This document shows, in pieces, positions 7,571 to 15,641 of a stretch of 26,553 nt of DNA; positions within the stretch are counted from its first letter, which is position 1, and every line of letters begins with the position of its first letter. A model generated the notes under the pieces. It worked only from the letters and a program-made list of their open reading frames with translations. It did no database searches and was not told where the DNA came from. The translations under genes were made by a program, and so were the position numbers. Source of the stretch: an uncultured Lachnospiraceae bacterium (GTDB taxonomy: Bacteria; Bacillota; Clostridia; Lachnospirales; Lachnospiraceae); the NCBI GenBank assembly GCA_910583965.1, contig CAJUAE010000044.1, positions 1 through 26,553 on the forward strand, in the 5' to 3' direction.

Positions 7571-8599
7571 ATGAGTTTTGAATTTATAAAAAAATTACCA
7601 ACACCCGACCAAATTCGGGAAGAATATCCTGTTCCTGATGCGATGCAGGTGTTAAAGAAAAAAAGAGACCAAGAAATTAGTGACGTTTTTACCGGAAAAT
7701 CAGACAAATTTTTGGTAATTATAGGTCCTTGTTCCGCTGACAACGAGGACGCCGTCTGTGAATATGTGTCAAGACTTGCAAAAGTCAATGAAAAAGTTAA
7801 TGACAAACTAATCCTTATTCCACGCATATACACCAATAAGCCACGGACAACTGGCGACGGTTACAAAGGTATCGTACATCAACCGGACCCCGAAAAGGGA
7901 ACAGACTTTCTCAAAGGTATTATTGCTATGAGAAAAATGCAACTACGTGTTATGAGCGAATCGGAACTCACCGCTGCAGACGAAATGCTCTACCCTGAAA
8001 ATTGGGGTTATGTATCTGATATTCTCTCTTATGTGGCAATTGGCGCCCGCTCTGTTGAGGACCAACAACATCGACTTGTTGTCAGTGGCTTCGATGTGCC
8101 CGCAGGAATGAAAAATCCAACAAGCGGCGACTTGAGTGTGATGCTCAACTCTGTGTATGCCGCACAGCATCCGCATCCTTTTATCTATCGTGGTTGGGAA
8201 GTCAACACTACTGGAAACCCACTCGCACACACTATTTTGCGCGGTGCAGTCAACAAACATGGTAACAGTATTCCAAACTACCACTATGAAGACTTAATGT
8301 TTCTATTAGAAAAATACAACGAGCGTGATCTTGTAAATCGAGCATGTATTATCGATGCGAACCATAGCAATTCCAACAAACAGTTTAAAGAGCAAATTCG
8401 CATTGTCCATGAAGTTATGCACTCCCGCCGAACAAACAATGAGTTGGCGAATCTTGTAAAAGGTGTTATGGTTGAAAGTTACATTAAGGAAGGGTGTCAA
8501 AAGATTGGCGAACATATTTATGGAAAATCTATCACAGACCCTTGCCTTGGCTGGAAGGATACAGAAGATTTAATTTATAGAATTGCAGATTTTATTTAA
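7571..8599 (+). CDS. 3-deoxy-7-phosphoheptulonate (DAHP) synthase, class I alpha
   Basis: First step of the shikimate pathway: condenses phosphoenolpyruvate and erythrose 4-phosphate. The 342 residues match the AroF/AroG/AroH type, with the hallmark motifs VIIGPCSA, IPRIYTNKPRTTGDGYKG, ENWGYVSD, GARSVEDQQHR and GFDVPAGMKNPTSGD, and the metal-binding region IIDANHSNSNKQ. There is no fused chorismate mutase or ACT domain, so any feedback control would have to come from the barrel's own N-terminal extension as in AroF/G/H. The ATG has AAAGGGG eight bases upstream. A terminator follows at 8641-8683. The isozyme (Phe-, Tyr- or Trp-sensitive) cannot be told. Confidence 0.96.
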   Translation: MSFEFIKKLPTPDQIREEYPVPDAMQVLKKKRDQEISDVFTGKSDKFLVIIGPCSADNEDAVCEYVSRLAKVNEKVNDKLILIPRIYTNKPRTTGDGYKGIVHQPDPEKGTDFLKGIIAMRKMQLRVMSESELTAADEMLYPENWGYVSDILSYVAIGARSVEDQQHRLVVSGFDVPAGMKNPTSGDLSVMLNSVYAAQHPHPFIYRGWEVNTTGNPLAHTILRGAVNKHGNSIPNYHYEDLMFLLEKYNERDLVNRACIIDANHSNSNKQFKEQIRIVHEVMHSRRTNNELANLVKGVMVESYIKEGCQKIGEHIYGKSITDPCLGWKDTEDLIYRIADFI

Positions 8600-8640
8600 G
8601 AGAATGGAATAACATAATTTCACTTGGGTGCCCGTGTACA

Positions 8641-8683
8641 TAAAAACCCACTCTTTACAAAAATTGAAAAAAGTGGGTTTTTA
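8641..8683 (+). terminator. Terminator after the DAHP synthase gene
   Basis: TAAAAACCCACT (8641-8652) pairs perfectly with 8672-8683 (AGTGGGTTTTTA) around a 19-base A-rich loop. The right arm itself supplies the T-run. Its end overlaps the first bases of the structured element at 8681-8826. Confidence 0.85.
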
Positions 8684-8826
8684 TAACAGTTCAACTCAAA
8701 GCTTTGCACTTACTGCAAATTATGGCTTACAAGCCACATGAAATAACGTTGAAGTTAAGATGCATCAAGCCACAATCCATGGCTTTGATGTCTGTAACAA
8801 GAAACCCCAAAACTGAACTGTCATAA
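8681..8826. repeat. 146-bp structured element with terminal inverted repeats
   Basis: The 13-base ends (TTATAACAGTTCA at 8681-8693 and the complement of TTATGACAGTTCA at 8814-8826) match at 12 of 13 positions. Inside are three more hairpins: TTTGCA/TGCAAA (8703-8719), TGGCTT/AAGCCA (8723-8736), and a 10-bp stem with one bulge, CATCAAGCCA with TGGCTTTGATG (8763-8790). No coding frame is apparent. It lies between the convergent DAHP synthase and xerD genes. It may be a MITE-like insertion or a structured RNA, or may serve as a transcript end for xerD. Confidence 0.55.
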
Positions 8827-8841
8827 TTTTTGAATGCAGTC

Positions 8842-9726
8842 TTATCCTCTTGGATGCGCTTTTGCATACACTTCCCGAATACGATTGTGTGTCAAATTCG
8901 TATACACTTGTGTTGTCGAAATATCAGAGTGCCCAAGCATCTCCTGAACACTTCTTAAATCCGCACCATTCTCTACCAAGTGCGCAGCAAAAGAATGGCG
9001 GAGTGTATGCGGTGTAATGTCAGCCACAATACCAGCTTTCTTTGCATAGTATTTAATTAGCTTCCAAAATCCCTGTCTGCTCATTGGCTGACCCGAACAG
9101 TTCACAAATAGAATGTCCGAATGCAAATCAAAAAGCATTACATCACGCGCTTTCTCCAGATAATTTGTCATTGCCTTTTTCGCAGCAGCTCCGAACGGAA
9201 TCACTCTCTCTCTGCTGCCGTCCCTACAGATAATATAACCCATCTGCATATTTACATCGGAAACCTTTAGGGTAATCAGCTCCGTAACACGGATTCCTGT
9301 CGCATATAAAAGCTCCAACATTGCTTTATCGCGAATTTCTTTGGGCGTATCTCCCTTTGGCTGTTCCAGAAGCCAGATTACTTCCTCTGGAGTCAAAATC
9401 TCAGGCATCTTTTTCTCAATCTTTGGTGCTTTCAACCCATCAGACACATCTTTTTCTAGAATGCCCTCCTTGCACAAATAATGAAAGAAAGCTTTTATAG
9501 AAGCGACATTTCTAGATATTGTTGCAGCCGCAAAATGATTGTCACCTAAATACACAATATAGGATTTCAGGTCCTCTGATGTAATGCCATTCACATCATT
9601 GATACCCTTTTCTTCTAAATACTGGCGCAGCTTGCCTAAATCCCTCTTGTACGATAATTCAGTATTGTTAGAAGTTTTCTTTATATTATGTAAATAAGAA
9701 ATAAAATTATTAATTTCTTTTTCCAT
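8842..9726 (-). CDS. xerD: Tyrosine recombinase XerD
   Basis: Site-specific recombinase that, with XerC or alone, resolves chromosome dimers at dif. The 294 residues are typical. The N-terminal SAM-like core-binding domain (about 1-90) precedes the catalytic domain with Arg146 (ATGIRVTEL), His240 and Arg243 (HTLRHS), His266 (GHSDISTTQVY) and nucleophile Tyr275. The beta-hairpin lysine of the family (GKG-x-K-x-R) is replaced: the sequence reads CRDGSRERVIPFG, with Asp169 at the lysine position. ATG 9726 is preferred over the upstream frame extension because homology begins there. The ribosome site (AGGGGG) is rather distant, about 15 bases. It probably forms an operon with spoIIM and nudF upstream. 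Confidence 0.92.
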   Translation of the reverse strand: MEKEINNFISYLHNIKKTSNNTELSYKRDLGKLRQYLEEKGINDVNGITSEDLKSYIVYLGDNHFAAATISRNVASIKAFFHYLCKEGILEKDVSDGLKAPKIEKKMPEILTPEEVIWLLEQPKGDTPKEIRDKAMLELLYATGIRVTELITLKVSDVNMQMGYIICRDGSRERVIPFGAAAKKAMTNYLEKARDVMLFDLHSDILFVNCSGQPMSRQGFWKLIKYYAKKAGIVADITPHTLRHSFAAHLVENGADLRSVQEMLGHSDISTTQVYTNLTHNRIREVYAKAHPRG

Positions 9727-9911
9727 AAATTTTAAAAAACCCCCTAAAAGATTTAATTTACCCCTTATGCCTGTTTTTATTATATATTGAATTTTACATA
9801 AAATCAAATGTTTTTTTCAGAAAATTTAAAAAATTTTTTAATATTTTCAAATAACTTTATTTTAATGCATAAATTGTGGCTATTATTCCTATTTTTGCAA
9901 TTATTTGCTTA

Positions 9912-10592
9912 TTAAAAAAATAATGTCATTTTCCGCATAATCTCAGGGTTTATATAAATTTCACACAATATACCAACGCCAAAAATTAACAATACCAATA
10001 AGATTGTTTTGACAGACTCCATTCTTTGATGAAACTTTTTATTTTTTATGGTCTCCTCATTATGACAACATTTTGTGTAACTTGACCAATACTTGCGAAA
10101 GATAATCAAAAAGACAATACAATAAAATATACCATGTGGCAAAAACATTGAAAACATTAAAAAAATTCCCTTTACCCCATATTGATATACAAGCGAAAAA
10201 ATCAACAACCCAACTTCAAATCCATACCACCCCATAATAGAATATGCCAGCAAGCCGCCAATACTACTCAAAGTACAAATTATCATAAAAAGAAGCTGCT
10301 TTATGCGAAGTCCTAATGTATACATTAAAAATCCTGACTGATTGACCTCAAAGCTCTGCATTAATAACAGATGCTCTCTATCTAATAAGCTTTTCCCATC
10401 TGCATTCTGTCCTCCTGATAAATAAAAAAATACCATGCCTATACAAAATCCTGTAAAAAATACAAGCACCCTGTTATCAAGCATCGTATTTTTATAATGC
10501 AGCTTTCTATAATCGATATATGCATCATTGTCTTGTGCAACACTGCATACAACTTGGTCCTCTATTTGTTCTTCCACATCAAACCTGTTCAT
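9912..10592 (-). CDS. spoIIM: Stage II sporulation protein M (SpoIIM)
   Basis: Predicted polytopic membrane protein; in Bacillus, SpoIIM joins SpoIID and SpoIIP in the complex that remodels septal peptidoglycan during engulfment. From ATG 10592 it has 226 residues. A charged cytoplasmic N-terminus is followed by a membrane segment (VLVFFTGFCIGMVFFYLSG), then a hydrophobic block of several helices containing the family-like FLPHGIFYCIVF, and a final C-terminal helix. ATG 10592 is favoured over GTG 10604 because GGGTGA lies eight bases before it. The order nudF-spoIIM-xerD mirrors Bacillus, which supports the call more than sequence alone. It is followed by a 185-base AT-rich gap before xerD. 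Confidence 0.78.
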   Translation of the reverse strand: MNRFDVEEQIEDQVVCSVAQDNDAYIDYRKLHYKNTMLDNRVLVFFTGFCIGMVFFYLSGGQNADGKSLLDREHLLLMQSFEVNQSGFLMYTLGLRIKQLLFMIICTLSSIGGLLAYSIMGWYGFEVGLLIFSLVYQYGVKGIFLMFSMFLPHGIFYCIVFLIIFRKYWSSYTKCCHNEETIKNKKFHQRMESVKTILLVLLIFGVGILCEIYINPEIMRKMTLFF

Positions 10593-10659
10593 CCAACATT
10601 TCACCCATACAATTACTCGTTACTTTAATATATGGACTACTTTGCCACTTTATGAAAGC

Positions 10660-11193
10660 TTACTGTTCTTTATTTTTATAAGCCAAAATTGCTGCGATTG
10701 TTTTTGCATCTTCAATTGTCCCATCATATATCATCTGTTCAAGCTCCTCAATCGTATAAATCTCCACATTTACAAACTCATCTTCGTCAAGATGCTGCAT
10801 CGTCTTTTGTAGGTCTGTTGCCAGATAAATATCAATTTTCTCATTGCAGAATGCTACGGTTGTGCGAATTGTAAGCAATTTCTCAATCTTTTGACAACGA
10901 TATCCTGTCTCCTCCTCCAACTCTCTCGCAGCCGCATTAATTGTTGGCTCGTCAGGATTTAATCCTCCAGCAGGTATCTCCAATGTGAATCTGTCCAAAG
11001 CATTGCGATACTGTCTGACCATCACAATCCTGCCATCATCCAACACACCAACCGCAGCGGCGGCACCATTATGTCCTATAAAATCATATTGTTCTGTCTT
11101 TCCATCTGGCAAAATTACAGTATCCTTGTAATAATCTATAATAGTTCCTTTACATTGTAATTCTCTTTTTACCCGCTTTATTTCTGCATTCAT
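10660..11193 (-). CDS. nudF: Nudix hydrolase, ADP-ribose pyrophosphatase type
   Basis: Predicted cytoplasmic Mg-dependent hydrolase splitting ADP-ribose to AMP and ribose 5-phosphate. Its 177 residues match NudF/YqkG. A complete Nudix box G-x5-E-x7-RE-x2-EE-x-G runs from Gly76 to Tyr98 (Glu82, Arg90, Glu91, Glu94, Glu95). It is preceded by the ADP-ribose family signature FTLEIPAGGL and the beta-sheet MVRQYR. ATG 11193 has GGAGGATT upstream. It is the first gene of a likely nudF-spoIIM-xerD operon and starts about 50 bases after the rny terminator, leaving room only for a weak promoter (TTTACA around 11236). Confidence 0.92.
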   Translation of the reverse strand: MNAEIKRVKRELQCKGTIIDYYKDTVILPDGKTEQYDFIGHNGAAAAVGVLDDGRIVMVRQYRNALDRFTLEIPAGGLNPDEPTINAAARELEEETGYRCQKIEKLLTIRTTVAFCNEKIDIYLATDLQKTMQHLDEDEFVNVEIYTIEELEQMIYDGTIEDAKTIAAILAYKNKEQ

Positions 11194-11243
11194 ATAAATC
11201 CTCCATTCTTACAAAAGTCTGTGAATCTGGGTGTAAACACAAT

Positions 11244-11278
11244 AAGAAAACCATCAAAACCTTTTCAGATCTTGATGG
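11244..11278 (-). terminator. Terminator after rny
   Basis: CCATCAA (11251-11257) pairs with TTGATGG (11272-11278) around a 14-base loop, and some extra pairing is possible inside. On the minus strand the stem is followed by TTTTCTTATT. It lies 20 bases beyond the rny stop. Confidence 0.75.
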
Positions 11279-11297
11279 CTTATAATGCTCATTTTAA

Positions 11298-12842
11298 TTA
11301 TTTCGCATACTCAACGACACGAGATTCCCTGATAACATTTACCTTAATCTGTCCTGGATATTCAAGCTCTGCTTCAATCTGCTTAGAAATATCACGCGCC
11401 AGCAGTATCATGTCGGAATCATTGATCTGCTCAGGAACTACCATTACCCGAACCTCTCTACCTGCCTGAATAGCAAAAGATTTGTCGACACCTTTAAAAT
11501 TGTTGGTTATATCTTCTAGTTGTTTCAATCTAGTTGTATATGTTTCGAGTGTTTCACGTCTTGCTCCTGGTCTTGCAGCCGAAATAGTATCCGCAGCCTG
11601 AACCAGGCAGGCAATCAATGAGCGGGCCTCCACATCACCATGATGAGATTCAACCGCATTGATAACAATTTGAGACTCTTTGTACTTTCTGCACAGTTCT
11701 GCTCCCAATTGTATGTGCGACCCCTCCATCTCATGGTCCACTGCCTTGCCAATATCATGCAATAAGCCGGCTCTCTTTGCCATTCTGACATCAAATCCCA
11801 TCTCTGCAGCAAGAAGACCAGTGAGATGGGCCACCTCAATGGAATGCTTCAATGCATTTTGACCGTAACTCGTCCGAAACTTCATTTTGCCCAGAAGTCT
11901 TACTAATTCTGGATGAATGCCATGTACACCAACCTCCAAGGTTGCTGATTCGCCTTCCTCCTTGATCATTACTTCAACTTCCCGCTGCGCCTTCTCAACC
12001 ATCTCCTCGATTCTTGCCGGATGAATACGTCCATCCACAATCAGCTTCTCAAGTGCGATTCTGGCAATCTCTCTCCTGATTGGATCAAACCCTGAGAGAA
12101 TAACGGCTTCTGGCGTATCATCAATAATTAGTTCAACACCAGTAAGAGTTTCCAAAGTTCTGATATTACGTCCTTCTCTACCAATAATCCTACCTTTCAT
12201 CTCATCGTTTGGAAGCTGTACAACGGAAATGGTGGTCTCAGAAACATGGTCCGCAGCACACTTTTGAATCGCTGTGACAACATACTCTTTTGCCTTCTTG
12301 TCAGCTTCTTCCTTCGCTCTGCTTTCCATTTCCTTGATCATCACTGCTGTTTCATGTTTTACTTCGTCTTCAACAATTTTTAACAAATGCTCTTTTGCCT
12401 GTTCAGAGGTTAATCCTGAAATTCGTTCCAGTTCCTGTATCCGCTCTTCGTTCAGTCTTGCAACAACTGCCGATTGTTTTGCAAGCTCTTCTTCCCTTGC
12501 AGCAAGGGCGGCTTCTTTCTTTTCAATCGTTTCCGCCTTCTTGTCAATGCTCTCCTCTTTTTGCTGAATACGTCTCTCATAGCGCTGCGCTTCCGCCCTG
12601 CGCTCCTTGATTTCCTTATCAAGCTCATTCTTGGTCTTAATAGATTCTTCCTTAATCTCAAGAAGTCCTTCACGTTTTTTGGTCTCAGCCATCTTTAGAG
12701 CTTCATCAACGATTTCCCTTGCCTTATCCTCAGCATTTCCAATTGTAGTTTCTATATTTTTCTTGTAGTTTGAAAATGCGAAAAAACAGCCTGCTACACA
12801 TACTGCAATGATGACAACTGCCTCTAACAAGTAGTATAGCAT
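11298..12842 (-). CDS. rny: Ribonuclease Y
   Basis: Membrane-anchored endoribonuclease that initiates mRNA decay in many Firmicutes. The 514 residues are near the family's ~520. In order: an N-terminal membrane helix (about 5-25), a long charged coiled coil (about 30-190), a KH RNA-binding domain with GRIIGREGRN (about 205-275), and an HD phosphohydrolase domain with LLHDIGKAVDHE (about residue 360), whose His-Asp pair binds metal. The frame could open at GTG 12854, but that codon lies inside the AAGGAGGTG ribosome site. ATG 12842, nine bases after it, is the likely start. It has its own consensus promoter (12979-13007) and terminator, so it is probably monocistronic. Confidence 0.97.
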   Translation of the reverse strand: MLYYLLEAVVIIAVCVAGCFFAFSNYKKNIETTIGNAEDKAREIVDEALKMAETKKREGLLEIKEESIKTKNELDKEIKERRAEAQRYERRIQQKEESIDKKAETIEKKEAALAAREEELAKQSAVVARLNEERIQELERISGLTSEQAKEHLLKIVEDEVKHETAVMIKEMESRAKEEADKKAKEYVVTAIQKCAADHVSETTISVVQLPNDEMKGRIIGREGRNIRTLETLTGVELIIDDTPEAVILSGFDPIRREIARIALEKLIVDGRIHPARIEEMVEKAQREVEVMIKEEGESATLEVGVHGIHPELVRLLGKMKFRTSYGQNALKHSIEVAHLTGLLAAEMGFDVRMAKRAGLLHDIGKAVDHEMEGSHIQLGAELCRKYKESQIVINAVESHHGDVEARSLIACLVQAADTISAARPGARRETLETYTTRLKQLEDITNNFKGVDKSFAIQAGREVRVMVVPEQINDSDMILLARDISKQIEAELEYPGQIKVNVIRESRVVEYAK

Positions 12843-12950
12843 GTACAGGAGCACCTCCTTATTAAATTTTCATTGTGCAACTGTTCAGTGCCTCCACAGT
12901 TTCCTGCTCAACGCTGAAATCTATAAAGTATTCCGAATAGTCACTTTATC

Positions 12951-12966
12951 GTATCTTTGCAGATAC
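12951..12966 (-). promoter_or_regulatory. Small hairpin at the 5' end of the rny leader
   Basis: On the minus strand, GTATCT-GCAA-AGATAC forms a 6-bp stem capped by a GCAA (GNRA-type) tetraloop. It sits within the first ~20 bases of the predicted rny transcript and could protect or mark its 5' end. Confidence 0.45.
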
Positions 12967-12978
12967 TACAACATACTA

Positions 12979-13007
12979 ATTTTACTCTTTTAATCAGGCT
13001 GTGTCAA
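12979..13007 (-). promoter_or_regulatory. Promoter for rny
   Basis: Perfect TTGACA (13002-13007), a 17-base spacer and TAAAAT (12979-12984) on the minus strand. The predicted leader is about 130 bases long, unusually long for a gene with no other visible leader element. Confidence 0.85.
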
Positions 13008-13045
13008 GCATTTATTCTTGCGTCTAGTACTATTATATATTATTA

Positions 13046-13663
13046 CTAATTGCATGCTGCGCCAATTGCATGATTAATATCGTCCATCGCAAAACCCTTA
13101 CGATAAAGAAATGCTGCCATTTTTTGACGGTCTGCGTAGGTGGCATTCTGCCTGTCAAAACGCTTTTTTTCAAGAAGTTTTTCAATCAATTTTTGTTCTT
13201 GTGTTGTGTCTTCTTCCACTGAACACTGGGCATACGCCTCACTGATTTGTTCTTTAGATATCCCTTTTTGCAAAAGCGTTCTCTCAATCTGCCGCCTGCT
13301 CTTTGTCTGTCCCGCAGATATAATATAAGATTTTGCATAACGCATATCATCAATATATCCAAATGAAATAACATATGCAATCGCATTGTCAATAACCGTC
13401 TCTGGATATCCTCCTTGTCGAAGTTTCATCATAAGCTGATACATTGTATAATCCCTGCTCTTTAACAAGTTCATACATCGAAGCTTTGCGCGCTTTAACA
13501 GTACCTCATTTATAATTTTATTATATAATTCGTCTGACAAACTACCCTCTTTCTCAAGTGCAAACTTTTGAATCTCGCCTTTGTAGAGTGTAAAGGTTAC
13601 TCCGTTGTCAACACAAACTTTCGCTTTTGTTCCAGTCGCTTCAACAATATCTGTAATTATCAT
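13046..13663 (-). CDS. recX: Regulatory protein RecX
   Basis: Binds RecA filaments and modulates recombination. At 205 residues it has the three-helix repeat pattern of RecX: KLRCMNLLKSRDYTMYQLMMK, then GYIDDMRYAKSYI, then LLQKGISKEQISEA, and a last repeat ending AAFLYRKGFAMDDINHAI. The N-terminal ~50 residues form a short beta-rich extension common in Firmicutes. ATG 13663 has AAGGAT nine bases upstream. It begins 15 bases after the recA stop, so it is co-transcribed from the SOS promoter of recA. No terminator is obvious after it. Confidence 0.9.
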   Translation of the reverse strand: MIITDIVEATGTKAKVCVDNGVTFTLYKGEIQKFALEKEGSLSDELYNKIINEVLLKRAKLRCMNLLKSRDYTMYQLMMKLRQGGYPETVIDNAIAYVISFGYIDDMRYAKSYIISAGQTKSRRQIERTLLQKGISKEQISEAYAQCSVEEDTTQEQKLIEKLLEKKRFDRQNATYADRQKMAAFLYRKGFAMDDINHAIGAACN

Positions 13664-13678
13664 TTTTTATCCTTAACA

Positions 13679-14773
13679 CTACTCGGCAGTTGTTGTCTCT
13701 GCTGCCTCTGTCTTTGCAGGTTTTGTTTTGTTTTTGCTCTCGGATTTCTCAGATGTTGTAACAGTATCTTCCTCTGCTCCTTGCAAACCAAAATGCTGTC
13801 GTACTTTTCCTTCGATTTCGCTACATGTCTCAGGATTATCTTTCAAATATTGTTTTGCATTTTCACGCCCTTGACCAATTTTGCTTCCATTATATGCATA
13901 CCATGCACCGCTTTTCACTACAATTCCCTGTGATGCAGCCAAATCAAGGATATCGCCCACCACAGAAATCCCCTCTCCAAACATAATGTCAAATTCTGCT
14001 TCTTTAAAAGGAGGTGCAATCTTATTTTTAACCACTTTAACTCTTGTTCGATTTCCAGTTACTTCTCCACTTTGTTTCAAAGACTCTATTCTACGAACAT
14101 CAAGACGCACAGAAGAATAAAACTTTAATGCACGCCCACCAGTTGTCGTCTCAGGATTTCCAAACATTACGCCAACTTTCTCACGGAGCTGATTTATAAA
14201 TACTACTGTACAATTTGACTTGCTGATTACTGCCGTCAGCTTACGAAGTGCCTGTGACATCAAACGTGCCTGAAGTCCTACATGCGAGTCTCCCATATCA
14301 CCGTCAATCTCTGCTTTTGGGACAAGTGCTGCAACAGAGTCAACCACCACAATATCTATCGCGCCAGAACGCACCATTGTCTCAGTTATCTCCAACGCCT
14401 GTTCGCCATTGTCTGGCTGCGATATATACAAATTATCTACATCTACACCAATATTTTTGGCATATACAGGGTCGAGCGCATGTTCTGCATCGATAAATCC
14501 TGCAATTCCACCCCGCTTTTGTACTTCTGCTATCATATGAAGTGTAACGGTAGTCTTACCGGAAGACTCTGGTCCATAGATCTCAACAATCCTTCCTTTT
14601 GGAATCCCGCCAAGCCCTAACGCAATGTCAAGACTCAATGAACCAGTGGGTATTGTCTCCACATTCATCTGTGCTGCGGGATCACCCAGCTTCATGACTG
14701 CTCCCTTTCCAAACTGCTTTTCTATCTGTGAAAGTGCGGCATCCAGTGCCTTTAATTTTTCTTCTCTCTCCAT
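13679..14773 (-). CDS. recA: Recombinase RecA
   Basis: ATP-dependent DNA strand-exchange protein and co-protease for LexA cleavage. From ATG 14773 it has 364 residues. Walker A is GPESSGKTT (67-75); VVVDSVAALV is Walker B; and GNPETTTGGRALKFY covers loop L2 and the region after it. The C-terminus is a low-complexity Thr/Lys/Glu tail. A longer frame reaches 14842, but that point overlaps the -35 box, so only ATG 14773 can be the start; it has AAGGAG (14781-14786) eight bases upstream. Expression should be LexA-controlled (two boxes). Confidence 0.98.
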   Translation of the reverse strand: MEREEKLKALDAALSQIEKQFGKGAVMKLGDPAAQMNVETIPTGSLSLDIALGLGGIPKGRIVEIYGPESSGKTTVTLHMIAEVQKRGGIAGFIDAEHALDPVYAKNIGVDVDNLYISQPDNGEQALEITETMVRSGAIDIVVVDSVAALVPKAEIDGDMGDSHVGLQARLMSQALRKLTAVISKSNCTVVFINQLREKVGVMFGNPETTTGGRALKFYSSVRLDVRRIESLKQSGEVTGNRTRVKVVKNKIAPPFKEAEFDIMFGEGISVVGDILDLAASQGIVVKSGAWYAYNGSKIGQGRENAKQYLKDNPETCSEIEGKVRQHFGLQGAEEDTVTTSEKSESKNKTKPAKTEAAETTTAE

Positions 14774-14790
14774 CTTTTTTCTCCTTCTTA

Positions 14791-14802
14791 GAACGAATGT
14801 TT
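14791..14802 (+). promoter_or_regulatory. LexA (SOS) box, downstream copy
   Basis: GAACGAATGTTT fits the clostridial LexA motif GAAC-N4-GTTT. It lies between the predicted recA transcription start and the ribosome site, in the opposite orientation to the other box. Confidence 0.75.
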
Positions 14803-14813
14803 TCGATATCTCT

Positions 14814-14842
14814 ACTTTAAAACATTTGTTCGCAATTGTCAA
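14814..14842 (-). promoter_or_regulatory. Promoter for recA-recX
   Basis: On the minus strand, TTGACA (14837-14842), a 17-base spacer and TAAAGT (14814-14819). The spacer is almost filled by a LexA box, which explains SOS repression. Confidence 0.85.
14820..14831 (-). promoter_or_regulatory. LexA (SOS) box in the recA promoter spacer
   Basis: GAACAAATGTTT on the minus strand (GAAC-N4-GTTT) lies between the -35 and -10 boxes. Bound LexA would directly block RNA polymerase. Confidence 0.85.
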
Positions 14843-15015
14843 GCCCTATTTCACTATTTTTTATTTTTATTAACCTTAACATAGGAACCACAATTAAACA
14901 AGTGCAATTTTTTACATTTTGCCGAACATATGTAACCATAAAATAACTCCAAATCAAGAAAGATACACATCACACTCACCGCGTCATATAATGATATATT
15001 TCCTGCATTAGTATA

Positions 15016-15056
15016 CAAATAGAACGAACAGGGAAAACGCATCTTCCCTGCTCGTT
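15016..15056 (-). terminator. Terminator after pgsA (end of the yicC operon)
   Basis: A 13-bp stem with one G-U pair (15044-15056 with 15023-15035, core CAGGGAA/TTCCCTG) closes an 8-base loop. It is followed on the minus strand by CTATTTGT, a modest U-tract. It lies ten bases after the pgsA stop. Confidence 0.75.
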
Positions 15057-15065
15057 GTCATTCTT

Positions 15066-15641
15066 CTATATATTTCCATCAAACAGCACGCCCTTATTTT
15101 TTAGGATGTAATCCACGAGCGATATTACGGTCAACGCCAACGCAATCCACATTACAATCTGTGTGAGTACTGTCAGACTCTCCAAGTTCACAATCATCAA
15201 ACACACCATAACCATCTGAAATGTCGTCTTAAATTTTCCCCAATAATTTGCAGCGATCACCACTCTATTGTCCGCAGCAATCAATCGGAAACCACTTATA
15301 ATAAACTCCCTGCTAATTATAATAATTACAATCCACGCTGGAATCCTATCAAGCTCAATCAGACAGATAAGCGCAGCGCATACCAACAATTTGTCTGCCA
15401 AAGGGTCCATAAATTTCCCAAAATTAGTGACAAGATTGTACTTTCTGGCAATCTTTCCATCCAACATGTCTGTCAAGCTTGCTATGATAAATATTGCCAG
15501 CGCAATATAATCTGTAATGTCCGCGATTCCACCAAACACTGTTTGAAACCACCCCCACTGCGCATATCCGCCTAGCAGTAAGATCACAAACGGCACAATT
15601 AAAATCACCCTGAAAATAGTAAGTTTATTCGGTAAATTCAT
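15066..15641 (-). CDS. pgsA: CDP-diacylglycerol-glycerol-3-phosphate 3-phosphatidyltransferase
   Basis: Integral membrane enzyme making phosphatidylglycerol phosphate from CDP-diacylglycerol and glycerol 3-phosphate, the first committed step to phosphatidylglycerol and cardiolipin. Its 191 residues carry a complete CDP-alcohol phosphatidyltransferase motif DG-x2-AR-x8-G-x3-D-x3-D (starting DGKIARKYN, near residue 60) between hydrophobic helices. ATG 15641 has GGAGA ten bases upstream. The first 17 bases overlap the end of rimO, indicating translational coupling. Phosphatidylglycerol is also the donor for lipoteichoic acid polymerases such as the one at 18728. Confidence 0.95.
   Translation of the reverse strand: MNLPNKLTIFRVILIVPFVILLLGGYAQWGWFQTVFGGIADITDYIALAIFIIASLTDMLDGKIARKYNLVTNFGKFMDPLADKLLVCAALICLIELDRIPAWIVIIIISREFIISGFRLIAADNRVVIAANYWGKFKTTFQMVMVCLMIVNLESLTVLTQIVMWIALALTVISLVDYILKNKGVLFDGNI

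Noticed and set aside
14924..14935. A third LexA-like sequence, GAACATATGTAA
   Set aside because: The right half deviates from GTTT and it lies about 80 bases upstream of the recA promoter.
14854..15042. A 62-codon minus-strand open frame between pgsA and recA
   Set aside because: It overlaps the pgsA terminator, would run through the recA promoter region, has no ribosome site and no recognisable motif.
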